The position numbers and the translations under genes are program-made. The notes under the pieces were generated by a model. That model made no database searches. It was not told the DNA's origin and was given only the letters and a program-made list of their open reading frames with translations. A stretch of DNA of 64,000 bases, taken from NCBI GenBank assembly GCA_020444175.1, contig JAHLLM010000017.1:40547-104546 (forward strand), written 5' to 3'. Shown one piece after another: positions 38,066 through 45,880 of this stretch (its first letter is position 1; every line of letters starts with the position of its first letter). Origin of the DNA: Desulfobulbaceae bacterium (GTDB lineage Bacteria > Desulfobacterota > Desulfobulbia > Desulfobulbales > SURF-16).

Positions 38066-38702
38066 GTTTCGGCTTAAACTTGTTTCCAGTGAAAATTGAT
38101 GAAATCATTCCTTCCGGAGATTTTATATCGTTCCAAATCAGCAGATAGAGATGAATGGCAACAAAAATAAACATATACCACATAATTAAATAATGGATAA
38201 AGCGGGCCTGCTGTTGGATACCAAAAAGTGGTCCCCCAATGGATTGCCAGGTGGCGCTCTCGGGATAAAGCATATAGAAACCTGTCAACATCTGGCCAAT
38301 AACAAAAAAATAAGTGATGAGATAAACTGTTCCAGCCACGGCATTATGACCAAGCCTGTGTTCGTGACGGTCTGTAGCATAGCTATAGTAGGCAAGGGTG
38401 GTAAACAGATTTTTTATATTACGCCCGGTCACCGGTGCAGCGCTCAAGATTCGCTCATGCCTGTTGCCGAAGAGAAACAGATAGAGGCGCACAATAAGCG
38501 CTGCTGTAAAAACAAACCCGGCCACAAAGTGGATATACCGCATGGTGGCCATGGGGAAACGCCCTCCCCCTTCCAACACACTGTTGGTCCATGGGTCGTG
38601 AATATAAAATCCGGTTATAGCCAGCACAACGATTGACAAAGCAAGAGCCCAATGAAACAGACGAAACAGGATACTCCAGACATACTGTCTTTCATAATTC
38701 AT
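38052..38702 (-). CDS. hyaC: Hydrogenase b-type cytochrome subunit
   Basis: The protein is 216 aa. AGGAGGCTGCC gives a strong SD. There are four hydrophobic helices (FHWALALSIVVLAITGFYIH, YIHFVAGFVFTAALIVRLYLF, LITYFFVIGQMLTGFYMLY, FIHYLIMWYMFIFVAIHLYLL). Haem-ligand His candidates lie in RLFHW, RYIHF, RFIHY and IHLYL, matching the HyaC/HupC diheme family. It anchors the periplasmic dimer and passes electrons to quinone. It is separated from the large subunit gene by an unusual hairpin element. Confidence 0.95.
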   Translation of the reverse strand: MNYERQYVWSILFRLFHWALALSIVVLAITGFYIHDPWTNSVLEGGGRFPMATMRYIHFVAGFVFTAALIVRLYLFLFGNRHERILSAAPVTGRNIKNLFTTLAYYSYATDRHEHRLGHNAVAGTVYLITYFFVIGQMLTGFYMLYPESATWQSIGGPLFGIQQQARFIHYLIMWYMFIFVAIHLYLLIWNDIKSPEGMISSIFTGNKFKPKHDRA

Positions 38703-38720
38703 GGCAGCCTCCTAAACAAC

Positions 38721-38875
38721 TTTGTAACTATTCAGCCAAATTTAAATAACTTGGGGTAACTCCCAAGCGTAACTTTTTAGCAGTGCCCCAGATTTGTGCA
38801 GGCAGGGCAATCATCTATACATAAGTATGATGGTTGACCTGACCGTGCAAAAATGGGGTGCTGCTGAATAGTTAC
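38721..38875 (-). repeat. Long hairpin element between large-subunit and cytochrome b genes
   Basis: Core arms 38779-38815 and 38829-38865 (37 nt each, 13-nt loop) pair at about 32 positions counting G-U; they begin AGCAGTGCCCCAGATTTG and end AAAATGGGGTGCTGCT. An outer pair, TTGTAACTATTCAGC / GCTGAATAGTTAC, extends the structure and includes the TAA of the large-subunit gene. A small CTTGGG/CCCAAG stem lies between. No T-tract follows on the minus strand, so it is not a standard terminator. It may protect upstream mRNA or be an inserted palindrome. Confidence 0.75.
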
Positions 38876-40572
38876 ACAACTTTCACCTTAATCATTTCTT
38901 TGCCATGCGGGTCAAGCATATGAACCGCACAGGCAATACACGGATCAAATGAATGGATAGTCCGCAGGACTTCCAAAGGTTTTTCGGCATCCGCCATGGG
39001 GTTGCCGACCAGAGAAGCCTCATAGGGACCGGCCTGCCCTGCCTCATCCCGGGGTCCGGCATTCCAGGTGGAAGGGACAACGCATTGATAATTTTTTATT
39101 TTGCCGTCCCGGATGACAATCCAGTGGGACAACGCACCGCGGGGTGCCTCGTGAAAGCCATAGCCACGCTGCTCGCCCTGGGGGAAAGTGGGAGGATTAA
39201 ATATCTCCAGATCGCCCCTGCCCACATTATCAACAAGAAGCTGCCAGTGTTTCAGAGCCAGTTCAGCCATCATGGATGCCCGGACGGCTCTGGCCACATG
39301 ACGCCCCGGTGTTGAGTGCAGCACCGCAGGGCCAACCTGTACCCCGGCCACACTGCTGACCAGATTCAGGGCATTATCAACACTCTTTACTGTCAACTCA
39401 TGTCCCTGGGCATAACCAACCAGAAGCTGAGCCAGAGGCCCGACCTGCATGGGCCGTCCCTGGAAACGCGGAGCTTTGAGCCAGGTATACTTGCCGTCAT
39501 CCTGAAAATCAGTGTATTTGGGCACCGTATCCTCTTCATAAGGATGTCGCGTCCAGTCGCCGTCATACCAGGCATGGGCAATGCTCTCGACAACATTATC
39601 CTCAAAATATTTATCATTAAAACTGGTAATCGGTTTGACGGTGGCAAGGTCTCCGTCAAATATGGTGCCGCCGGGCAGGTCAAACTTTGTTCCCTTGGTA
39701 TCAAGAACCATATCAGGCACGGCCAGATAATTTGTCACGCCTGCCCCATACTGGAGCCAATCCTTGTAAAGAGCACCAACCGCTACGATATCGGGCAGAT
39801 ACACCTGATTGATAAAGCCCTGCACCTCTTGAACAAGCTGTTTTACCCAGTAGAGCCTCTCCATGTTGAGAGTCGCCTCGTTATCCAGGTTAATGGCTGC
39901 CGTTACACCGCCCACGGAAAAATTCTGAATATGGGGATTCTTGCCGGAGATAATGGCAAGAGCCTTGTTCGCCTTTCTCTGATAATCAAGGGCCTCCAGG
40001 TAATGGGAAACGGCCATCAGATTTGCCTCCGGCGGCAGGGTCATGGCCGGATGCCCCCAATAGGCATTTGAAAAGGGGCCGAGCTGACCGCTGTCAACTA
40101 TGGCTTTTACCTTTTCCTTCACCGCCTTGAAGCGTTTGACACTGTTTCCCGGCCATTCGGAAAGACTTTGGGCCAAGGCCGCGGTTTTAGCGGGATCGGC
40201 CTGCAGAGCTGAAACTACATCCACCCAGTCCAGGGCTGACAGCACGTAAAAATGAACAATATGGTCATGCAGACAATGGATCGACTGGACAAGATTTCTG
40301 ATATACTGAGCATTTTTCGGAATTTCCAGACCCAGGGCATTTTCAACCGCTCTCACCGAGGCAAGGGCGTGAACCGTGGTACAGACACCGCAGATCCGCT
40401 GGGTAAAGAGCCAGGCATCCCGAGGGTCACGACCCTGAAGTATCACTTCAATGCCCCGCCACATCTGACCTGAAGACCAGGCTTTACTGATCTTTCCACC
40501 ATCAACTTCTGCATCTATTCTTAAATGGCCCTCAATCCTGGTAATGGGATCGATGGTAATTCGCTCTGCCAT
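38872..40572 (-). CDS. hyaB: [NiFe] hydrogenase large subunit (group 1 uptake type)
   Basis: The protein is 566 aa. AAGGAGGTCGCATA precedes the ATG. The L1 motif RICGVCTTVH gives C61/C64, and the L2 motif DPCIACAVH gives C545/C548, the four Ni ligands. RIEGHLRIDAE, close to the N-terminus, is also conserved. After the last His of L2 a 15-residue tail starting MLDPHG would be removed by the maturation protease. Location: periplasmic, exported with the Tat-signal-bearing small subunit. The role is H2 oxidation feeding quinones through the b cytochrome. The 138-nt gap after the small-subunit gene is longer than usual. Confidence 0.97.
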   Translation of the reverse strand: MAERITIDPITRIEGHLRIDAEVDGGKISKAWSSGQMWRGIEVILQGRDPRDAWLFTQRICGVCTTVHALASVRAVENALGLEIPKNAQYIRNLVQSIHCLHDHIVHFYVLSALDWVDVVSALQADPAKTAALAQSLSEWPGNSVKRFKAVKEKVKAIVDSGQLGPFSNAYWGHPAMTLPPEANLMAVSHYLEALDYQRKANKALAIISGKNPHIQNFSVGGVTAAINLDNEATLNMERLYWVKQLVQEVQGFINQVYLPDIVAVGALYKDWLQYGAGVTNYLAVPDMVLDTKGTKFDLPGGTIFDGDLATVKPITSFNDKYFEDNVVESIAHAWYDGDWTRHPYEEDTVPKYTDFQDDGKYTWLKAPRFQGRPMQVGPLAQLLVGYAQGHELTVKSVDNALNLVSSVAGVQVGPAVLHSTPGRHVARAVRASMMAELALKHWQLLVDNVGRGDLEIFNPPTFPQGEQRGYGFHEAPRGALSHWIVIRDGKIKNYQCVVPSTWNAGPRDEAGQAGPYEASLVGNPMADAEKPLEVLRTIHSFDPCIACAVHMLDPHGKEMIKVKVV

Positions 40573-40710
40573 TATGCGACCTCCTTACGGTCTGATCTAC
40601 TTTTGACGGTTTCGCAAAAACCAAAACCGCTCAACCGCCCCTGACAGGTTTGTAGCCTGTTGCTCCTGCATGGGCGAATGGTCAGTTTCATTATTTGTTT
40701 GCGAGCCCAC

Positions 40711-41799
40711 CTATTTTTCATCATCGCTTTTCCCTTTCACCAGGCGCTTGCCTATACCCACGGCAGCGTGAATACCTATGGCAGCACCGGCAACACCAAG
40801 GATTTTTTTGCCGGTACTTTCAGCACTGGCAACAATACCGTCGCCGCCCGGTATGGGAACACCGGGAAGTCTCTCGTAAAATGGAGACATCATGTCCCAG
40901 AAAGCCGGCTCACTGCAGCCGATGCAGCCATGTCCCACACTGACCGGCCAGACTCCGGCATCATTAAAACGCGCTGTGGGACAGTTGTTATAGGTTTCAG
41001 GTCCTTTGCAACCCACCTTATACAGGCAATAACCGGCTTTATGGCCGGTATCGCCAAATTCCTCGGCAAAGCGTCCCTCGTCGAAATGGGCTCTTCTTTC
41101 GCAATGGTCATGAATTTTGCGTCCATAGGCAAACAGAGGCCTGCCCAGGTAATCCGTTTCAGGCAGGCGCTTAAAAGTGAGATAATGAAGAACCGTGCCC
41201 AGGAAGGCAACGGGATTGGGAGGACAGCCCGGCACGTTGATAACAGGAGTTCCGGAGACAAGATCCCTCACCCCGACAGCACCTGTCGGATTGGGTTCTG
41301 CGGCCTGAATACCGCCGAATGCCGCACAGGAGCCGATGGCAATGACAGCGGCCGCCTTTGGCGCCACATCTGCTAAAATATCCATGGCGGTGCGGCCGGA
41401 TATCTTGCAATAAACCCCTCCATCCTTTGTAGGAATGCCGCCCTCGACAACACAGATAAATTTCCCTTCATATTCTTTGATGGTTTTTTGAAGTTGCTCC
41501 TCAGCCTGATGGCCGGCCGCAGCCATGACGGTTTCATGATAATCAAGGGAAATGATGTCCAGAATGAGGCGCCCGATATCAGGATGGGAAGCCCGCAGAA
41601 GGGACTCGGTGCATCCGGTACACTCCTGAAAATGGAGCCAGACAACCGGTGGCTTCTGTGGATTTGCCGCAGCCTCCACCAACTTGGGAATCATGGCATC
41701 GGAAAGCCCCAAGGCCGCTGCTGCCATTGTACACCCTTTCAGAAAGCCGCGCCGACTCACTTCTGGATTCATTACGAGCTCGTCGCTGTTACTCGTCAT
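40711..41799 (-). CDS. hyaA: [NiFe] hydrogenase small subunit, Tat-exported
   Basis: The protein is 362 aa; SD AAGGAGG lies upstream of the ATG. The twin-arginine signal SRRGFLKG has Arg at 16-17. Proximal [4Fe-4S] ligands lie in ECTGC (C60/C63), GSCAAFGG and VPGCPPNP; distal-cluster ligands in HDHCERRAHF and CLYKVGC; medial-cluster ligands in NNCP and CIGCSEP. A C-terminal hydrophobic helix (ILGVAGAAIGIHAAVGIG) anchors it in the membrane as in HyaA/HydA group 1 enzymes. It is first in the hydrogenase operon, so the promoter should lie in 41800-41950. Confidence 0.97.
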   Translation of the reverse strand: MTSNSDELVMNPEVSRRGFLKGCTMAAAALGLSDAMIPKLVEAAANPQKPPVVWLHFQECTGCTESLLRASHPDIGRLILDIISLDYHETVMAAAGHQAEEQLQKTIKEYEGKFICVVEGGIPTKDGGVYCKISGRTAMDILADVAPKAAAVIAIGSCAAFGGIQAAEPNPTGAVGVRDLVSGTPVINVPGCPPNPVAFLGTVLHYLTFKRLPETDYLGRPLFAYGRKIHDHCERRAHFDEGRFAEEFGDTGHKAGYCLYKVGCKGPETYNNCPTARFNDAGVWPVSVGHGCIGCSEPAFWDMMSPFYERLPGVPIPGGDGIVASAESTGKKILGVAGAAIGIHAAVGIGKRLVKGKSDDEK

Positions 41800-42461
41800 G
41801 GGAACCTCCTTTTTTCTTACTCAATTCGTAAGGAATAAATTGTCTCAGAACGTCCTGAAACAGTAAAGAAATCTCAAAACCAGATAGCCGCACCCGACGG
41901 ATTCACCACATCAAACACAGCCAAGACAAATGTATATTTTTTTACTCCCAAGGGGTATAAATACGAGACTGTTAACCATATATTTTCAATTTAATCTTCC
42001 GATAAGAAAAATTAAATATACCGATAAAAAAAGAAGAAGATTGTCGCTTATAACAGACAAACTCTACATACAAAGCCTAACAAATGTCCAGCAAAACTTT
42101 TCAAACCCGTAACACATTGTGACATGAGTATTTATACCTAGAAGCTAAACATATCCTCACTTTTCAGTCAAGAAAAATAAGTATCATTACGAACACCACG
42201 CACTTTTTCCATTTCTTACATACCTGCAAGATTCAATTTATTCAATATTTACAAAAATGTATCTTGCCTTGTGGAGGCTGCGGATATAAAATTTTATGTA
42301 TCCTATTGTTGAGAAAAACGGCACCCTGTTCGTTGCATATAAAAGACCTGAAGCCCTGCCTAAGCAGTCTGGCTGGATCAAACCGGCCAGTCTATAACAG
42401 AAGTTAATTACTCCGGGATGACAAATAAAGTCACCGGCGACTTTCGTATAAACCTACTGCG
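41800..42461. other. 662-bp divergent intergenic region with shared motif and hairpin
   Basis: It lies between the hydrogenase operon and the Bax-like gene and is mostly A/T-rich. It holds the 28-nt element described separately (41941-41968) and a hairpin AGTCTGGCTGG / CCGGCCAGTCT (about 42368-42394). I looked for a sigma-54 (GG-N10-GC) promoter for the hydrogenase and found none. No ORF is convincing; a 60-codon frame at 41930-42112 has no SD and low-complexity composition. Confidence 0.5.
41941..41968 (+). promoter_or_regulatory. Copy A of a 28-nt element shared with 63825-63852
   Basis: TTTACTCCCAAGGGGTATAA, then ATACGAGA, agrees at 25 of 28 positions with the minus-strand sequence upstream of the surface-protein gene at 63796. 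It contains TATAAAT, which could be a -10 box, preceded by CAAGGGG and a partial TAC...GTA dyad. Function unknown. Confidence 0.5.
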
Positions 42462-43427
42462 ATGAAAAAACATTTTTTCTTTTATGCCCGGTTGCTGGGT
42501 TCTTTACTCATTCCTGCATTGACGCTGATTATTCTTTTAAAGCAGCCCACACACCCTCCGTGGGAGGTGCCGGAAGATCCTCCCATAAATCTTACAGTGG
42601 AAACCGTGCAGGAGGTGAGGGACTACTACGAATCCATCGGCTACACCCTTAACAGCCTTCAAACTTCAATGACCGAAGTCCCAAGAATTTATCTGGACAG
42701 TATTGTTAACACCTGGGCCAAAAGCGAAACCGTTGCCTCAAAAAAAAGTCTGTTTTACAGGACCATGCTTCCCCTTGTCCTGCGGACAAATGAAATCATC
42801 GAGGCTCAGAGAAAACACCTGCTCACTTTAGCAGCAGACTTTCACAATGGAGAAGAGTTGAACAGCGATGATTTTGATTGGCTGAAAGACCTGGCCTCTT
42901 ATTATAAGGTCGTAAAAAATGGACAGGAAGTTTCTTTATCTGAGAATTTTTTTCACAAGCTGACGTTAAGAGTTGACTGCATCCCCGTTTCCATGGCCCT
43001 TGGACAGATGGCCTATGAAAGCGGTTATGCCACATCCCGTTTTGCCGGTGAAGGCAATGCCCTGTTTGGACAATGGCGATGGGATAAAGGAATGAAACCT
43101 GAGAAGCAACGTGAAGGCAAAGGAGATTATAGAGTTGCGGACTTTAAGAGTCCCATTGACTCCATTGAAGCCTATGCGCGAAACATGAACACCAACAGGG
43201 CGTACCAGGAGTTCCGCCAAGAACGCTCTAAACAGAGAGCAGAGGGCAGAAAATACCTGGACGGCATGCGCCTGTCTGCCACCCTGCACCGTTATTCAGA
43301 AGAGAGGCATCGATACGTGTCAATATTGCAGGGGATTATAAAGAACAACCACTTATCCCAGTTTGACGGTGCAGGACTGGCTGACTGCACTCCGGTTATC
43401 CTGATCCCGGACCTGGGGGATTCCTGA
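42462..43427 (+). CDS. Bax-like glucosaminidase-domain protein
   Basis: The protein is 321 aa. There is an N-terminal uncleaved or signal hydrophobic helix (LLGSLLIPALTLIILL), a linker with helices, then a glucosaminidase domain at about 165-290: SMALGQMAYESGYATSRFAGEGNALFGQW, with Glu about 186 as the predicted catalytic acid, and SPIDSIEAYARNMNTNRAYQEFR. This is the order in E. coli Bax. It would cleave beta-N-acetylglucosaminyl bonds of peptidoglycan in the periplasm. No close partner; a long A/T-rich leader lies upstream. Confidence 0.88.
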   Translation: MKKHFFFYARLLGSLLIPALTLIILLKQPTHPPWEVPEDPPINLTVETVQEVRDYYESIGYTLNSLQTSMTEVPRIYLDSIVNTWAKSETVASKKSLFYRTMLPLVLRTNEIIEAQRKHLLTLAADFHNGEELNSDDFDWLKDLASYYKVVKNGQEVSLSENFFHKLTLRVDCIPVSMALGQMAYESGYATSRFAGEGNALFGQWRWDKGMKPEKQREGKGDYRVADFKSPIDSIEAYARNMNTNRAYQEFRQERSKQRAEGRKYLDGMRLSATLHRYSEERHRYVSILQGIIKNNHLSQFDGAGLADCTPVILIPDLGDS

Positions 43428-43492
43428 ACCAGCCAAACAACCAATTCCACCAGACACTTGACAAGAGCCATCCGGCAAGATAAAGAGAAGAC

Positions 43493-43720
43493 ATGACAAC
43501 AAAAATCTGTCCATACTGCAAAGAGACAATCTACAGCAATGCCCTGGTCTGCCGCTACTGTAAACGCGACCTGCCAGAATATGCTGATGAGCGCGTAAAG
43601 GTGCAGACATCGTCAAACTGGATCCCTGCGTTGCTTACCTCCGCTTTCATCGTGACAGGCACGGCTCTGGTCGTGTATGAATTCCTCAAAGAGAGGCGCA
43701 ACTGGCAGGACAGGGAGTAG
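43493..43720 (+). CDS. Small zinc-ribbon membrane protein
   Basis: The protein is 75 aa. The N-terminal CPYCKETIYSNALVCRYC holds two CxxC knuckles 12 residues apart, a double zinc-ribbon knuckle. After a short polar linker one transmembrane helix follows (WIPALLTSAFIVTGTALVVYEFL), with basic residues after it. Such proteins are common and mostly uncharacterised. It lies 65 nt after the glucosaminidase gene on the same strand and may be cotranscribed. Confidence 0.8.
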   Translation: MTTKICPYCKETIYSNALVCRYCKRDLPEYADERVKVQTSSNWIPALLTSAFIVTGTALVVYEFLKERRNWQDRE

Positions 43721-43905
43721 TCTTCAAAACAGATCAAAATCCTCCTTTGTTTACCCCGAGCCAAAGACGTTAAAAGCGCAACGCCTCTTATCTTGGCTAC
43801 CTGCCGAAGGCTGCTGCAAAATCCGCCACGTTGGCTACAGAGGAACCGCCCCATTTCCGGAAAGACCCTCCGGAATTCCGGAAAACGCCCTCTCGTCATA
43901 TCCGA

Positions 43906-44565
43906 TCACTTGAGACCGACAAGCAGGCAAAAACCGGCTTCTGCATCAAGTCCGCCAGAGGAAGTTTCGAGCTCGTGCAGGGAATCAGGCTTCTGAAACA
44001 GAGAAGAACGGCATTCGACCAGGGAAAATCCTGCTTCCTTAAGCCAGCTTATGACACTGTCCACAGGATAAAATGAAGCGTGTTTATAAAAGGGATGTTC
44101 TTTTTCTTTTTTGGCCTGCAAAGCCTTGCCCCATGCTCCGGTGATCGGGACCATGCCGACAACAAGGTGCCCTCCGGGCTGCAGGATACGGAAACATTCG
44201 GCAAATACTTTCTGCGGGTCAGCAAGAAAGCAGAGAGTAAACAGGAGATAGACGGTTGCCAGCTGCTTGTCTGCTACCGGCAGCTCTTCACCAATAGCCT
44301 GCATGACGCTGATATTTCTCTGACTGGAGAATTGCAGGGGAGCAAAAGCGGGATCGATACCCAACGAAACATGAAGGACCTCTGCAAATCTGCCGGGACC
44401 GATCCCTATCTCAAATTTCGGCTCAAGAAGTGGTGTCTCTAGCTCAATAACAGCCTTTAATTCGATTTCAAAAAGCAGGCTTTTTTCGAACCACTTATCA
44501 TACTCCGCAGCCCTTTCATGGAAAACGGCTGAATTTGTCCGCCATCGGGTCTTATGCTGTTTCAT
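43906..44565 (-). CDS. SAM-dependent class I methyltransferase
   Basis: The protein is 219 aa from the ATG at 44565, which forms an ATGA overlap with the stop of the M48 gene; the longer frame runs inside that gene. Motif I is degenerate: FEIGIGPGRFAEVL (E/DxGxGxG), then LGIDPA (motif II) and a typical post-motif LFTLCFLADPQKVFAECFRILQPGGHLVVGM (motif III/IV). The layout is Methyltransf_11-like. The substrate cannot be predicted. Coupling with a membrane protease suggests a membrane or lipid substrate, but that is only inference. Confidence 0.88.
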   Translation of the reverse strand: MKQHKTRWRTNSAVFHERAAEYDKWFEKSLLFEIELKAVIELETPLLEPKFEIGIGPGRFAEVLHVSLGIDPAFAPLQFSSQRNISVMQAIGEELPVADKQLATVYLLFTLCFLADPQKVFAECFRILQPGGHLVVGMVPITGAWGKALQAKKEKEHPFYKHASFYPVDSVISWLKEAGFSLVECRSSLFQKPDSLHELETSSGGLDAEAGFCLLVGLK

Positions 44566-45803
44566 TTTCCAAGAAGTTTTTTGACACGCCGGGTCAGTGG
44601 CGGATGACTGTAATAGAGGGCGACATTCCAGGGATGGGGATGGAGATTTGACAGATTGTCCTTGCCCAGCTTGACCAGAGCCCGGGCCAGCGGCAGCGGA
44701 TTTTTTGTCAAATCCACGGCAAACTGGTCCGCCTCCCACTCATGTTTCCTTGATGAGTAGCTGAACAGGGGTTTAAGGGGAAAGGTCACCAGCATGGCGC
44801 AGAAGCCGATGAGAAGAAGTTTGAGGTAGAGCGTGGGCTCATCCATATTAAAAAGGACGGGCAGCAGGTCGTTCTGGGTAAACCACCAGGCAAGATAAAT
44901 TCCGACAAAGGAAAAAATCTCCATAACCACAAGTCTTTTTAAGATATGTTTTTTCTTCCAGTGTCCTGCCTCATGGGCAAGAATGCCCAGAATTTCGTCA
45001 TCGCTGTTTTTTTCCAGAAGCGTGTCAAAAAGCACGATACGCTTCACATGCCCGATACCGCTGAAGTAAGCATTTCCGTGACCGCTTCTTTTTGAGGCGT
45101 CCATGGTAAAAACCCGGGAAACAGACAGGCCCGCCTCTTTAAATAAATCCTTTATCTTTTCTTCCAGTTCCTTGTTTTCTATGGGAGTGAACTTATTAAA
45201 AAGCGGCTCAATAACATAGGGAGAGACATAGAGCATAAAAAGCTTAAAAAAAAGCATAAAGGCCCAGAGAAAAAGCCACCAGTAATGGGGCATGAAGGAA
45301 ATCAGCCAAAAAGCCACCCATAACAGAAGGATGTAGATAACCGTTGACAGAACAAGCCCCTTGATTGCATCAACAAGCCAGAGGGAGAACGACTGCCGGT
45401 TAAAGCCGTATTTTTCTTCGATGACGAATGTCTTATAAAGCCCGAAAGGAATCTGGATAACAAACTCGGCATAAAACAAAAACAGGAAAAAGCAGATGCC
45501 TGTTGTAACAAAAGACCAGCCCAGGGTGGCAAGCCATGAGTTATACCAGTTAAGCAGCCCGCCGAAAATAAACACAAGGGTCAGGATGAGATCTATGCCT
45601 GACGAAACAAAATCCACCCGCCCGTTGTCTACTGTGTAATCCCGCATTTTAGCCAGGGTTGTATCATCAACAGTCCCCTCAAATCCGGCAGGCACAATGT
45701 GCCCGTAGATAGAAAGATGACGCAGGTTGACCAACGCGACGATATTTTCTATACCTTTAATGAGAAGATAAACGACAAGTATGAGTAAAAGATAGGAATG
45801 CAT
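44562..45803 (-). CDS. M48 family integral membrane metalloprotease (Ste24/CAAX protease-like)
   Basis: The protein is 413 aa with six to seven hydrophobic helices. The N-terminal Peptidase_M48_N part includes YGFNRQSFSLWLVDAIKG, a segment shared with Ste24. The active site is ILAHEAGHWKKKH (HExxH, His about 277/281) and the third ligand lies in EWEADQFAVDL (Glu about 358). The end SHPPLTRRVKKL is conserved in Ste24p (hydrolysis at the membrane). Bacterial members serve in membrane protein quality control. It is cotranscribed with the methyltransferase by an ATGA overlap. Confidence 0.95.
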   Translation of the reverse strand: MHSYLLLILVVYLLIKGIENIVALVNLRHLSIYGHIVPAGFEGTVDDTTLAKMRDYTVDNGRVDFVSSGIDLILTLVFIFGGLLNWYNSWLATLGWSFVTTGICFFLFLFYAEFVIQIPFGLYKTFVIEEKYGFNRQSFSLWLVDAIKGLVLSTVIYILLLWVAFWLISFMPHYWWLFLWAFMLFFKLFMLYVSPYVIEPLFNKFTPIENKELEEKIKDLFKEAGLSVSRVFTMDASKRSGHGNAYFSGIGHVKRIVLFDTLLEKNSDDEILGILAHEAGHWKKKHILKRLVVMEIFSFVGIYLAWWFTQNDLLPVLFNMDEPTLYLKLLLIGFCAMLVTFPLKPLFSYSSRKHEWEADQFAVDLTKNPLPLARALVKLGKDNLSNLHPHPWNVALYYSHPPLTRRVKKLLGK

Positions 45804-45880
45804 ATAATAAAGTTTAAAAATTAAATTTTAAGTATCGATATCCAAAAACACTGACCATACACCTCAAGAAATAAACCAGC

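Noticed and set aside
41800..41960. Sigma-54 promoter for the hydrogenase operon
   Set aside because: No GG-N10-GC spacing match was seen on the minus strand.
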